DNA from: Lachnospiraceae bacterium
GTDB taxonomy: Bacteria > Bacillota > Clostridia > Lachnospirales > Lachnospiraceae
Reading direction: 5' to 3'
Assembly (NCBI GenBank): GCA_900770345.1
Contig: CAAGKF010000102.1
Location: forward strand, 1-64,000
DNA length: 64,000 nucleotides
Position numbers and translations under genes: made by a program. This document shows positions 1 through 8,226 of this stretch, piece after piece. Positions within the stretch are counted from its first letter, which is position 1; each line of letters starts with the position of its first letter. The notes beneath the pieces were generated by a model, which had not been told where the DNA came from, ran no database searches, and worked only from the letters and a program-made list of their open reading frames with translations.

Positions 1-37
1 ACTGTGTAACCTGTGCATATTCTTTTTTATCGTTCAT
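1..37 (-). CDS. Start of an unidentified gene cut by the window edge
   Basis: On the minus strand an ATG at position 37 opens a reading frame that runs off the left edge (MNDKKEYAQVTQ...). An AAAGGT ribosome-binding-like sequence lies about 8 bases upstream, and the gene lies about 30 bases downstream of the amidohydrolase stop, as expected for a second gene of the same operon. Only 12 codons are visible, so no function can be given. Confidence 0.4.
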   Translation of the reverse strand, partial: MNDKKEYAQVTQ

Positions 38-68
38 TTTGACATTTACCTTTCTGGACAGAAATTAT

Positions 69-1427
69 TTACTGACTGTTAATGTAGCGGGTTACCAGCT
101 GGTTGGCTTCATCAACGGTCTTTGCTTCATCGATTGAAATAAGTTCTCCGTTTTTCACGACTATTTTTCCGTTAACTACAGTGTAATCAACATTCCCCTT
201 GAATCCTACAGTTGAGAGCATGGAAGTTACGTCAAACTGAGCTCCGACAAGAGACAGGCGGTTTAAGTCGATCAGGAAAAAGTCTGCAGCCATGCCCTCG
301 GCAATCTGACCAAGCTCGCTGCGTCCAAGGATACGTGCGCTTCCCCGTGTTGCTATTTTGAGAATATCGTAGCCGGAAGGAGCTTTCTGACTATAGTTTA
401 ATCGATGAAGAAGAAATGCCGCACGCATCTCTTCCAGCATGTTGGAGCCGTCGTTGCTGGCAGAGCCGTCTACAGCCAGTCCAACCGGGACATCCAGATG
501 AAGCATCTGAGGAATTTTGGCGATTCCGGAGGAAAGCTTCATATTGGAAATTGGGCAGTGAGCTACGCCGGTCCCGGTTTTTGCCAGATAAAGAAGCTCT
601 TCGTCCGTAAAATGTATTCCGTGCGCATACCACACGTCCGGTCCGATCCATCCAAGACTTTCCATGTATTCCAGAGGACGCATGTGGAAATGTTCCAGAG
701 TAAACTGTTCTTCATCCTTTGTTTCTGCAAGGTGCGTGTGCAGACGTACGCCCAGCTTCCTTGCCAGCTTTGCGGATTCACGCAGCAGTTCACCCGTTAC
801 GCTGAACGGAGAGCAGGGAGCGAGCGCAACCTGATGCATAGAATATTTTTCCGGATTGTGGAAGCGTTTAACGGCTGCCTCGGATGCAGTCAGGATTTCC
901 TCCACGGTCTGGACTACACTGTCAGGCGGAAGTCCTCCGTCTTTCACGCTCAGATCCATACTTCCTCTGGTGGCATGAAAACGCATACCGAGAGCATCTG
1001 CCGCAGCAAACTGGGCATCCATGATACCGTGAGCCCTGCCTTTGGGAAATACATAGTGGTGATCCAGACATGTAGTACATCCTGTTTTCAGAAGTTCGCC
1101 CATGCCGACAAGAGAACTGTAGTAGGTTATATCCTCATCTACGTTCTTCCATATTTCGTATAAAGTTTTAAGCCATGGAAAAAGTTCCATGTTCTGTACC
1201 TGAGGTAAATTTCGACTGAATGTCTGATATAAATGATGGTGTGTATTTATCAATCCCGGATACATCACCATATGAGACGCATCAATCACATCCTCGGCTG
1301 TCATTTCATTTTCACTGATTCGGGTGATCACCCCGTCTTCAATGAGTACGTTTACATGCTGTAATACCCTGTCGTCGTCATCGCATGTAACTAAATGGTT
1401 TACATGTTTCACAAGCAGTTTTGCCAT
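69..1427 (-). CDS. 8-oxoguanine deaminase-like amidohydrolase (COG0402)
   Basis: Metal-dependent cytosolic hydrolase of about 452 residues, the usual length for the 8-oxoguanine deaminase / SsnA / hydroxyatrazine hydrolase group, which deaminates purine-like or triazine rings. Visible motifs are the metal-binding NTHHHLYQ (residues 61-68), HTHLAET (around 230), the AHGIHF histidine and the AVDGSASND aspartate (around 320). The run NMELFPWLKTLYEIW after the first motif is typical of the 8-oxoguanine deaminase branch. An in-frame ATG exists seven codons upstream, but the ATG at 1427 is preceded by AGGAGG at ideal spacing and is preferred. The leader is about 150 nt and foldable. Purine salvage or degradation is a reasonable role given the xanthine dehydrogenase-type loci further on, but the exact substrate is inference. 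Confidence 0.85.
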   Translation of the reverse strand: MAKLLVKHVNHLVTCDDDDRVLQHVNVLIEDGVITRISENEMTAEDVIDASHMVMYPGLINTHHHLYQTFSRNLPQVQNMELFPWLKTLYEIWKNVDEDITYYSSLVGMGELLKTGCTTCLDHHYVFPKGRAHGIMDAQFAAADALGMRFHATRGSMDLSVKDGGLPPDSVVQTVEEILTASEAAVKRFHNPEKYSMHQVALAPCSPFSVTGELLRESAKLARKLGVRLHTHLAETKDEEQFTLEHFHMRPLEYMESLGWIGPDVWYAHGIHFTDEELLYLAKTGTGVAHCPISNMKLSSGIAKIPQMLHLDVPVGLAVDGSASNDGSNMLEEMRAAFLLHRLNYSQKAPSGYDILKIATRGSARILGRSELGQIAEGMAADFFLIDLNRLSLVGAQFDVTSMLSTVGFKGNVDYTVVNGKIVVKNGELISIDEAKTVDEANQLVTRYINSQ

Positions 1428-1508
1428 ATGAACCGCCTCCTTCTGCAAAATGAATTCATCTTTGCATCACAGACTATATATGACTGGTATACTGCTGGCG
1501 GAACAGGT

Positions 1509-1567
1509 GGTCACGAGGCACCTTCGCATCAGGCATATATATGATACGCCCCTGCGCCGCGTGGACC
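1509..1567 (-). promoter_or_regulatory. Structured 5' leader of the amidohydrolase mRNA (candidate riboswitch or cis-regulatory RNA)
   Basis: In the transcript direction three nested helices can be drawn. P1 pairs GGTCCACG (1567-1560) with CGTGACC (1515-1509), leaving one bulged base. P2 pairs GGCGC (1558-1554) with GTGCC (1521-1517). P3 is a hairpin pairing GGCGTAT (1550-1544) with ATATGCC (1538-1532). An asymmetric internal loop separates P2 and P3. No known riboswitch class was matched with confidence. Confidence 0.4.
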
Positions 1568-1586
1568 CAGCTATGTTTTAAACAGC

Positions 1587-1615
1587 TATATAGATATGAT
1601 TCTGTCAAAGTGCAA
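1587..1615 (-). promoter_or_regulatory. Putative sigma-A promoter of the amidohydrolase
   Basis: On the minus strand TTGCAC (1615-1610) and TATATA (1592-1587) are separated by 17 bases. Transcription would start near 1580, giving a leader of about 150 nt that contains the folded element at 1509-1567. The remaining bases between 1616 and 1758 show no gene. Confidence 0.45.
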
Positions 1616-1758
1616 TGATACGTTTTTTATCCTAACAGACGGAACGGGATATTTCAATGTACAAAAATAATGAAATATTAAAATGAAAAATGTGAAAAAT
1701 GAACAAAAATCAAATTTAGCTAACTGCATAATATTTATGCGGACATTCCGCGAAAGCA

Positions 1759-1787
1759 TTGAAATCCCGGTCTGAATTTACTATAAT
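1759..1787 (+). promoter_or_regulatory. Sigma-A promoter of the phosphoesterase gene
   Basis: TTGAAA (1759-1764) and TATAAT (1782-1787) with a 17-base spacer, about 24 bases before the start codon, with GGAAGGAGG between them. Confidence 0.7.
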
Positions 1788-1810
1788 CGAAGGGAAGGAG
1801 GAGGCAGGCC

Positions 1811-2359
1811 ATGATCTATTTTATTTCTGACACCCATTTCTTCTATCGGAAATCAAGTCCCCATGTGGGCAGGAGAAGCTTCCGAAGCAGGGAAGAGAAA
1901 AATGAATTTCTCATTTCCAGGTGGAATGATACCGTAAAGACGGAGGATGAAGTGTATATCCTGGGAGATTTTTCGGATGGAAGCGCGGAGGAGACAGAGA
2001 GGATTCTGGAACGTCTGAAGGGCAGAAAATATCTGGTTATCGGAAACAATGACCATTATCTGGAGGATCCTTCTTTTCACAGCAGTCTGTTTCAGTGGAC
2101 AAAGCAGTATTATGAGCTTCATGCCATGGATACCAAATTTGTTCTGTTCCATTTTCCGATTGAAGCCTGGAGCGGGTACAGAAATGACAGAGTTCATCTT
2201 CATGGTCATGTTCACCGCCCGCAGCCTGTATATGAACCGATCCGGCGGTACGAGGTGGGAGCGGATGCCCATGACGGCAGGCCGGTTTCCATCGAAGAGA
2301 TATGGGCTGCAGTGAAGGGTTTTCATAATTTCAGCCGCCGGATGCCGGGAATTTCCTGA
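1811..2359 (+). CDS. Calcineurin-like metallophosphoesterase
   Basis: Small cytosolic phosphoesterase of 182 residues. The family motifs are complete and in order: DTHF near the N-terminus (D7, H9), GDFSDG around residue 57, GNND around residue 80, then FHFPIEAW and HLHGHVHRP, which supply the last metal-binding histidines. Single-domain proteins of this kind hydrolyse phosphodiesters or phosphomonoesters, and the physiological substrate cannot be read from sequence. The start follows a strong GGAAGGAGG and its own promoter. It is monocistronic, as a hairpin followed by a T-run lies just downstream. Confidence 0.85.
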   Translation: MIYFISDTHFFYRKSSPHVGRRSFRSREEKNEFLISRWNDTVKTEDEVYILGDFSDGSAEETERILERLKGRKYLVIGNNDHYLEDPSFHSSLFQWTKQYYELHAMDTKFVLFHFPIEAWSGYRNDRVHLHGHVHRPQPVYEPIRRYEVGADAHDGRPVSIEEIWAAVKGFHNFSRRMPGIS

Positions 2360-2401
2360 TATTGCGGAACTGAATCGCAGAGAAAGATTACGGATGTTCA
2401 T

Positions 2402-2433
2402 CCTGCGGCTCTTGTGGAGCTGCGGGATTTTTA
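2402..2433 (+). terminator. Rho-independent terminator after the phosphoesterase
   Basis: CCTGCGGCTC and GAGCTGCGGG form a ten-pair stem with G-U wobbles and a five-base loop, followed by ATTTTTAG. The -35 of the next promoter overlaps the stem. Confidence 0.55.
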
Positions 2434-2440
2434 GTATAAT
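2412..2440 (+). promoter_or_regulatory. Putative promoter of the orotate phosphoribosyltransferase-like gene
   Basis: TTGTGG (2412-2417), 17 bases, TATAAT (2435-2440). It overlaps the preceding terminator stem and lies about 48 bases before the start codon. Confidence 0.45.
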
Positions 2441-2487
2441 GAAATCGGAACAATTGATGGTATTTCTTTCGTTAAGGGGGCGTTTTT

Positions 2488-3126
2488 ATGGAAATGAAGT
2501 ACACGAAGATCTACGCCGCCGGAAGCGGTGCACCGTTGAAGGTCACCCCCGGTCATTTTGCCACCAATCATGCGCATATCAATTATTATCTTGATATGAC
2601 CACCTTAAAGACCAGGCTCAGCGAAGCACAGGAGGTCGCAAAAAGCCTGGCGGGAATGTTTCTCTATCATACGGTAGTTGATACCATTGTGTGTCTGGAG
2701 GGGACTCAGGTGATTGGAGCCTTTCTAGCGGAGGAACTGACCAGGGCCGGAGTACTCTCCATGAATGCCCATAAGACCATGTATATCGTTACACCGGAGT
2801 ACAACAGTAACAGTCAGATGATCTTTCGGGAGAACAATCTCCCCATGATCCACGGAAAGAATATTGTTCTGCTTACAGCTTCCGTGACGACAGGCCTGAC
2901 TCTGAACAAGGGAATTGAGTCCATCCAGTATTATGGCGGTATCCTGCAGGGTATTACTGCAGTTTTCAGCGCGGTGGAAGAGGTGAACGGGAAGAAGGTT
3001 ACAGCCATTTTCGGAAAAAAGGATCTGCCGGAATATGCTGCTTCCGATTACAGAAGCTGTCCCTACTGTGCTCAGGGACAGAAGCTGGATGCGCTGGTAA
3101 ATTCCTTCGGTTATTCGCTTTTGTAA
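2488..3126 (+). CDS. Orotate phosphoribosyltransferase-like protein
   Basis: Protein of 212 residues with a type I phosphoribosyltransferase layout, which would use PRPP to transfer ribose-5-phosphate to a base such as orotate. The stretch KNIVLLTASVTTGLTL (about residues 124-139) aligns with the PRPP-binding loop, but the usual pair of acidic residues before VTTG is replaced by TA. The C-terminus carries CPYC, a possible metal site. The start follows AAGGGGG at 7-8 bases. It stands alone between a phosphoesterase and a convergent liv operon. Related proteins in Lachnospiraceae are annotated as orotate phosphoribosyltransferase, but with the altered PRPP loop catalytic activity is uncertain, and a ligand-binding or regulatory role is possible. 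Confidence 0.6.
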   Translation: MEMKYTKIYAAGSGAPLKVTPGHFATNHAHINYYLDMTTLKTRLSEAQEVAKSLAGMFLYHTVVDTIVCLEGTQVIGAFLAEELTRAGVLSMNAHKTMYIVTPEYNSNSQMIFRENNLPMIHGKNIVLLTASVTTGLTLNKGIESIQYYGGILQGITAVFSAVEEVNGKKVTAIFGKKDLPEYAASDYRSCPYCAQGQKLDALVNSFGYSLL

Positions 3127-3155
3127 AAAATATTTTGTAACGAATGAAATAAACA

Positions 3156-3215
3156 GAACCGCCGGACTGTGATGATTCAAGGTATGATATCACAGGGCCG
3201 GCGGTTCTTCTTTTC
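3156..3215. terminator. Bidirectional terminator between the PRTase-like gene and livF
   Basis: Long hairpin: GAACCGCCGG (3156-3165) pairs with CCGGCGGTTC (3198-3207), and inside it CTGTGAT (3167-3173) pairs with ATCACAG (3189-3195). T-rich sequence follows on the plus strand and an A-rich flank on the other side serves the convergent liv operon. Confidence 0.7.
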
Positions 3216-3232
3216 AGTCCTTTGTTCTGTTA

Positions 3233-3940
3233 TTATTTCTTTTTCTTTCCCAGATAAGCCGCTTTCACGGATTCATCCGCCAGCAGCTCCTTTCCGGTGC
3301 CCGACAGGGAGATCCGTCCTGTTTCCAGAACGTAGCCCTGATCGGCTACACGCAGAGCCATGTTGGCGTTCTGCTCGATCAGCAGGATGGTCACCCCTTG
3401 CCTGTTGATCTCTTTGATGATCTTGAAAATATCCTGAACGATAATGGGAGCCAATCCAAGAGAAGGCTCATCCATCATCATCAGCTTTGGATGGCTCATG
3501 AGAGCTCTGGCAACGGCCAGCATCTGCTGCTCACCGCCGGAAAGAGTGCCGGCCAGCTGCCAGCTTCTTTCCTTCAGCCTTGGAAACAGGCTGTAGACCC
3601 AGTTGATATCATCCTCCAGGGAATCCTTTCTCAGATAGGCGCCGATTTTGATATTCTCAATTACGGTCATATCCGGGAATACGCGGCGGCCCTCCGGAAC
3701 CAGAGTGATGCCGCGGGAAACAATATCCGTGGTGTCCATGCCTAAAAGCTCGGCGCCGTCAAATTTGATGGAGCCTCCAGAAGCCTTTACCAGGCCCGCG
3801 ATGGAGCGGAGCGTGGTGCTTTTTCCGGCTCCGTTGGCGCCGATCAGAGTGACTATGGATTTGTCCGGCACTTCAAAGCTGATTCCCTTAACGGCCTCGA
3901 TACCGCCGTAATTTACTTTTAAATTATTAATCGTTAACAT
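3233..3940 (-). CDS. livF: Branched-chain amino-acid ABC transporter ATPase LivF
   Basis: Cytosolic ATPase of 235 residues that powers high-affinity import of branched-chain or related amino acids together with LivG, LivH, LivM and LivJ. It has Walker A GANGAGKS, signature LSGGEQQ, Walker B LMMMDEP and the H-loop region LIEQNAN, which is typical of LivF. A GTG two codons upstream (3946) is also open, but GGGGGTGA is correctly spaced only for the ATG at 3940. The gene overlaps the end of livG by 14 bases, indicating translational coupling. It is the last gene of the minus-strand liv operon. Confidence 0.93.
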   Translation of the reverse strand: MLTINNLKVNYGGIEAVKGISFEVPDKSIVTLIGANGAGKSTTLRSIAGLVKASGGSIKFDGAELLGMDTTDIVSRGITLVPEGRRVFPDMTVIENIKIGAYLRKDSLEDDINWVYSLFPRLKERSWQLAGTLSGGEQQMLAVARALMSHPKLMMMDEPSLGLAPIIVQDIFKIIKEINRQGVTILLIEQNANMALRVADQGYVLETGRISLSGTGKELLADESVKAAYLGKKKK

Positions 3941-4781
3941 CGTCACTCACCCCCAGATATGCGTCAATTACTCTTTGATTGTTCTGAATTTCATCCGGTG
4001 TTCCCTGAGCAATCAGCTTTCCGAAATCCAGCACGTAGATGCGGTCGGAGATCTGCATTACCAGATCCATATGGTGTTCGATCATGAAAATGGTCAGATT
4101 GTAGTCATCGCGTATCTGGCGGATAAAATCGGTCAGATCCTGTGTTTCCTGAGGATTCATGCCGGCAGCCGGCTCATCCAGCAGAAGAAGGCTGGGAGAG
4201 GTGGCCAGGGCACGTGCGATCTCCAGACGGCGCTGCAGTCCGTAGGGCAGGGAGGAGGCAATCTCATCTTTTAAATGAGCCAGTCCCTGCATTTTGAGCA
4301 GTTCCATGGATTCGTCGCGCATGCGCTTTTCCTCTGCGCGGTTTAAGCGGAGCGTAGCGGAAAATACATTCTGTTTTGCGCGCATGTGTTTTGCGATCAG
4401 AACATTTTCAAATACGGTCAAATTTCCGAAAAGACGGATGTTCTGAAAGGTTCTGGCAATTCCCAGCTTTGTGATCTGATCCGGCGTCTTGCGGACGGGA
4501 GTCAGAGCGGTGGGTGTTACATCACCTGCATACAGGCGGCGCATTTTTCCCTGAGGGGTGTCTGCCAGTATGGTCTGGCCGTTGAAGGATACCGTGCCGT
4601 AGGTGGGCTGATAGATGCCGGTAACACAGTTGAAGGCGGTAGTCTTTCCGGCGCCGTTGGGGCCGATGAGGGCTACGATCTCATGTTCGTTGACATCCAG
4701 TGTCAGACCGTTGACTGCTACCACGCCGCCGAACTGCATGGTAACATTTTCCATGTGAAGTACATTTTTCTTATTTTCCAT
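3927..4781 (-). CDS. livG: Branched-chain amino-acid ABC transporter ATPase LivG
   Basis: Second ATPase subunit, 284 residues. Walker A GPNGAGKT (about residue 40), an insertion around residues 80-100 typical of LivG, signature-like LPYGLQRRLEI, Walker B LLLLDEPAAGM and the LivG tail ending AYLGV. The start follows AAGGAGG by eight bases. Its ATG overlaps the livM stop codon as TAATG, so livM and livG are coupled. It works as a heterodimer with LivF on the cytosolic face of LivHM. Confidence 0.95.
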   Translation of the reverse strand: MENKKNVLHMENVTMQFGGVVAVNGLTLDVNEHEIVALIGPNGAGKTTAFNCVTGIYQPTYGTVSFNGQTILADTPQGKMRRLYAGDVTPTALTPVRKTPDQITKLGIARTFQNIRLFGNLTVFENVLIAKHMRAKQNVFSATLRLNRAEEKRMRDESMELLKMQGLAHLKDEIASSLPYGLQRRLEIARALATSPSLLLLDEPAAGMNPQETQDLTDFIRQIRDDYNLTIFMIEHHMDLVMQISDRIYVLDFGKLIAQGTPDEIQNNQRVIDAYLGVSDDVND

Positions 4782-5893
4782 TACTGCACGCCTCCTTTTC
4801 TGGAAGCAGCTTTCTTACTGCCTTTTTTGAACTTCTCCGGTATGCTTTTTATCAGTCGGAACAGTCCGTCCCAGGAGAATTCGTTTGTTCCCATGATTCC
4901 TCTGCGGTAGAAGAGAACCACTACCATCAGAAGGATGGAGAAGATAACCATACGGAAGCCGGTGCGGAACAGAGGGATGCTGACGCCTGCGATAGTCAGA
5001 GGATCATCAAAGAAGCGCAGCAGCTCTCGTCCGGCTGTTACCAGGAAAGAACCCAGAACACTTCCCGTTACGCTTCCGATACCGCCCAGAACTACGATCA
5101 GCAGGATATCATAGGTAAGGGATACCTGGAAGGTTTTGGAATCGATGGAGCGCATGAACATTGCCAGCATGCCGCCGCCGATGCCTGTAAAAAAGGAGGA
5201 GATCACAAAGGAAAGCTCCTTGTAGCGGAACAGATTCAGTCCCATGGACTCTGCGGCGATCTCATCCTCACGGATGGCCTTGAAGGCCCGGCCGAAGGAG
5301 GAATTGATCAGAAGCAGCATCAGAGCGATACAGATTGCAGCCAGCCCGAATACGGCGAAGATGTTGGGAAAGCCCGGGATGCTCTTTAAACCGTAGGAGC
5401 CGTTGGTTATGGTATCAAACATGGGGGCTGCGATAAAAGCGCGGATGATCTCGGAAAAGCCCAGGGTGGCGATAGCCAGATAATCGCTTTTTAAGCGCAG
5501 TACCGGAATACCGATGAGAGCTGCGATGCCTGCTGCTGCCAGTCCGCCTGCCAGCAAGGCAACGGGGATGGGAAGCTGGATGTTTGCTATAACGGGAGAG
5601 ATTCCGCTTACATAATATACGCTGGCTCTCGTCTCAACAGGAATAGTAAAGATCGCTACAATGTAGGCGCCGATCGCCATAAAGCCGGCCTGACCCAGGG
5701 AGAAAAGTCCCGTAAAGCCTGTCAGCAGGTTCATGGAAACGGCAACCACCGCATAAATGGCACTTCTCTCCAGAATGGAAATCTGGTAGCTGTACTCAGC
5801 AGAGTTGGCCTGAAGAAAAGCCAGGATACCGATCAATGCTGCCAGGGCGATCAGAGTATAAACCTTGTTTTTGTTTGCTGTCATATTTTTCAT
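4781..5893 (-). CDS. livM: Branched-chain amino-acid ABC transporter permease LivM
   Basis: Integral membrane permease of about 370 residues with nine to ten hydrophobic segments and the conserved LivM stretches GLFSLGQAGFMAIGAY and GGIGSVTGSVLG. An in-frame start exists at 5932, inside livH, but the ATG at 5893 has GAGGTGG six bases upstream and leaves a ten-base gap after livH, so it is preferred. The C-terminus has a lysine-rich tail (KKGSKKAASRKGG) on the cytosolic side. Confidence 0.93.
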   Translation of the reverse strand: MKNMTANKNKVYTLIALAALIGILAFLQANSAEYSYQISILERSAIYAVVAVSMNLLTGFTGLFSLGQAGFMAIGAYIVAIFTIPVETRASVYYVSGISPVIANIQLPIPVALLAGGLAAAGIAALIGIPVLRLKSDYLAIATLGFSEIIRAFIAAPMFDTITNGSYGLKSIPGFPNIFAVFGLAAICIALMLLLINSSFGRAFKAIREDEIAAESMGLNLFRYKELSFVISSFFTGIGGGMLAMFMRSIDSKTFQVSLTYDILLIVVLGGIGSVTGSVLGSFLVTAGRELLRFFDDPLTIAGVSIPLFRTGFRMVIFSILLMVVVLFYRRGIMGTNEFSWDGLFRLIKSIPEKFKKGSKKAASRKGGVQ

Positions 5894-5903
5894 ATCCGCC
5901 ACC

Positions 5904-6785
5904 TCATACTTTATCGGTTGTCTTCTCACCAAAGAGGCCGGTGGGGCGGATGAGAAGCATAACGATCAACAGGATAAATGTAAATGCGTCGCTGAAGGTG
6001 GAATACCCCAGGGCAACCAGGGCTGTCTCGCCAAGTCCCAGGATAAAGCCGCCGATGACTGCCCCGGGAATGGACCCGATTCCGCCGAATACGGCAGCTA
6101 CGAAGCATTTCAGTCCGGGAAGGGAACCGGAGAAGGGAAATACGGTCATACGGTCCGTAAAATACAAAATGGATCCGATGCCAGCAAGCAGAGAGCCGAT
6201 GGCAAAGGTAAAGGTGATGGTACGGTTGATCTTTATTCCCATGAGTGCGGCTGTTTCATAATCCTTGGCTACAGCCCGCATTGCCATGCCGATCTTGGAA
6301 TGATTGATCAGTGTGATCAGAAGATAGACCAGCACAAGGGTAAGGACCGGAGTCAGGAAGGTTACAAAGGATGCGGAAAGTCCGCCGATCTTAAAGATCT
6401 TCTTTAAAAATGGGATTTCCGGATAGCCCTTTGGAAGGGCGGTGAACAGGTAGGTAGCCAGATTCTGCAGAAGGTAGGAAACACCGATCGCAGAGATCAT
6501 GACAGACATCCTGGGGGCGGAGCGGAGAGGGCGGTAGGCTACCCGCTCGATGGATACGCCTAACAGGACGGTGACAGCCAGAGTCACGGGAATGGCAATG
6601 AACCATGGAAGGCTTGCCATGGAAAAGATCATAAAATATCCGGCCATCATAAAGATATCACCGTGGGCAAAGTTGATCAGCCTCAGAATGCCGTATACCA
6701 GCGTATATCCGATGGCGATCAGGGCGTAGGCGCCGCCTAAGGATATGCCGGTGAGGCACTGCTGCAGGAACGTGGTTAAGCTCAT
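5904..6785 (-). CDS. livH: Branched-chain amino-acid ABC transporter permease LivH
   Basis: Integral membrane permease of 293 residues, the normal LivH size. Hallmarks are GISLGGAYALIAIGYTLVYG at the N-terminus, NFAHGD and the EAA-like loop FGGIGSIPGAVIGG near residue 240. It pairs with LivM to form the channel. It is the first gene after the binding-protein gene and is separated from it by 190 bases containing two hairpins. Confidence 0.95.
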   Translation of the reverse strand: MSLTTFLQQCLTGISLGGAYALIAIGYTLVYGILRLINFAHGDIFMMAGYFMIFSMASLPWFIAIPVTLAVTVLLGVSIERVAYRPLRSAPRMSVMISAIGVSYLLQNLATYLFTALPKGYPEIPFLKKIFKIGGLSASFVTFLTPVLTLVLVYLLITLINHSKIGMAMRAVAKDYETAALMGIKINRTITFTFAIGSLLAGIGSILYFTDRMTVFPFSGSLPGLKCFVAAVFGGIGSIPGAVIGGFILGLGETALVALGYSTFSDAFTFILLIVMLLIRPTGLFGEKTTDKV

Positions 6786-6853
6786 AAAGAACTGCCTCCT
6801 TGTTTTTTGTCTGTGTGCAGGTTGCGGGGATTATTGATCTGAAAAATATCCGG

Positions 6854-6911
6854 AAGCTGTATTTGGAAGCGCTCAGGAATTCCTGCGCTGAGAAGCTTCC
6901 AAATACAGCTT
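6854..6911 (-). repeat. Long inverted repeat in the livJ-livH intergenic region
   Basis: Left arm 6854-6870 and right arm 6894-6911 (AAGCTGTATTTGGAAGC against GCTTCCAAATACAGCTT) are perfectly complementary over 17 bases. The loop contains the further palindrome CAGGAATTCCTG. In the liv mRNA this would be a strong stem just upstream of livH, acting as an mRNA stabiliser or processing site. Confidence 0.7.
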
Positions 6912-6929
6912 ACAAATCCCCATGCTGGG

Positions 6930-6963
6930 AAAAAGCCGCAGGCTGCTGACAGCAGCCTGCGGC
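6930..6963 (-). terminator. Terminator/attenuator directly after livJ
   Basis: GCCGCAGGCTGCT and AGCAGCCTGCGGC form a 13-pair GC-rich stem with a three-base loop (6935-6963), followed on the minus strand by TTTTT. It should stop most transcripts after livJ, giving excess binding protein over the permease subunits. Confidence 0.8.
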
Positions 6964-6978
6964 CGTCTGAACTTTTAT

Positions 6979-8142
6979 TTATTCTACAGTAGTAGTGGTC
7001 AGGAACTGGAACTTGCCGTCCTTGATGGTCTTGATGAAGGCCATATCCTTGTTGGCATCGCCGTTTTCATCAAAAGAGATGCTTCCTGTTACACCGTCCA
7101 GCTGAACGCCCTTTAAAGCATCGCGGATAGCTGTGGTGTCGGTAGAACCGGCAGCCTCGATTGCCTTGATGGCAGCCAGGTAGGAATCATAGCCCAGTGC
7201 AGATACAGCCGGGATGATCTCTTCCTGCTTGTTTTCCTTCAGATAAGCCTTAAAGCCTTCAATGAAGGAAGCGGCCTCGTCATTGGCAGGCTCGGCTTCA
7301 TCAAAGAAGGTGGAGAATACGGCGCCCTCAGCGTCAGCGCCGGCATTTTCGATGATGGTGGAGTTCTCCCAGGTATCGCCTGCTGCGATCACTGCGGTGA
7401 TACCCAGCTCACGTGCCTGCTTGATAATCAGCGGAGCGGTGGTGATGGAAGAAGGAGCAAAGATCACATCGGGATTGGCTGCCTTGATGTTGGTCAGGAT
7501 AGCCTTGAAGTCTGTCTGGTTTGTCTGGAACTGCTCTTCACTGACGATATCACCGCCAAGTTTTGCAAATGCATCCTTGAAATAGGAACCCAGGCCTGAG
7601 GAGTAGTCGTCTCCCAGCTGAGTGATAACGGCTGCGCTCTTGGCGCCGTTCTGGAAAGCGTAGTTAGCCATTACAGTACCCTGGAAAGGATCCAGGAAGC
7701 ATACACGGAAGTAGAAGTCGTTGCCCTGTGTAACCTGTGGGTTGGTGCAGGAGCAGCCGATAGCCGGGATCTTTGCATCTGCGAAGATCTGGCCGGCAGC
7801 GATGGAAACGCCGGAACCGTAGCTGCCCAGAACTACGCTTACCTTCTCGCTTACCAGCTTCTGAGCCGCATTGACAGCCTCTGTCTTATCAGACTTGTTG
7901 TCAACCTCAACCAGCTCTATTTTGTACTCGTCCTGACCGATCTTGACGGTTGGATGAACCTTGTTGGCGTAACGGATACCCAGTACCTCCTGGAAACCGC
8001 CGCCGCCGTTTTCGCCGGTAGTCGGTTCGAAAACGCCGATCTTAATTACTTTTTCACCGGATTCTTTGCTGCCGCATCCGGCCAGAGATCCGACTGCCAG
8101 GCAGGCAGCCATGGTGAGTGCTGCGATTTTCTTGATTTTCAT
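6979..8142 (-). CDS. livJ: Branched-chain amino-acid substrate-binding lipoprotein (LivJ/LivK type)
   Basis: Extracytoplasmic binding protein of 387 residues. The N-terminus has a lysine-rich start, a hydrophobic segment and the lipobox LAGC, so it is anchored to the membrane as a lipoprotein. The body is a type I periplasmic-binding fold (KIGVFEPTTGENGGGG, NAAQKLVSEKVSVVLGSYGSG, PAIGCSCTNP). A longer frame to 8208 lacks a signal peptide start, whereas the ATG at 8142 follows AGGAGGG. It has its own strong promoter and is followed by a terminator. Ligand could be leucine/isoleucine/valine or another amino acid, and sequence alone does not decide. Confidence 0.92.
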   Translation of the reverse strand: MKIKKIAALTMAACLAVGSLAGCGSKESGEKVIKIGVFEPTTGENGGGGFQEVLGIRYANKVHPTVKIGQDEYKIELVEVDNKSDKTEAVNAAQKLVSEKVSVVLGSYGSGVSIAAGQIFADAKIPAIGCSCTNPQVTQGNDFYFRVCFLDPFQGTVMANYAFQNGAKSAAVITQLGDDYSSGLGSYFKDAFAKLGGDIVSEEQFQTNQTDFKAILTNIKAANPDVIFAPSSITTAPLIIKQARELGITAVIAAGDTWENSTIIENAGADAEGAVFSTFFDEAEPANDEAASFIEGFKAYLKENKQEEIIPAVSALGYDSYLAAIKAIEAAGSTDTTAIRDALKGVQLDGVTGSISFDENGDANKDMAFIKTIKDGKFQFLTTTTVE

Positions 8143-8226
8143 AATACAAACCCTCCTGATTTTGTGGTAAACACTTGCTGTTTTCCTGATAAAGACAAGT
8201 GTCCTCAACTGAAAAACAATGTATAT

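Noticed and set aside
11..28. Possible recurrence of TGTAAC-like repeats near the left edge
   Set aside because: Too short and imperfect to call an operator; the TGTAG palindrome is absent there.
405..1163. Long plus-strand frame opposite the amidohydrolase
   Set aside because: Antisense shadow without ribosome binding site or recognisable motifs; the same applies to other long antisense frames opposite carB, xdhA and the locus 2 genes.
1509..1567. Naming the leader as a molybdenum-cofactor or purine riboswitch
   Set aside because: Only short sequence fragments resemble those classes and the core consensus could not be aligned by eye.
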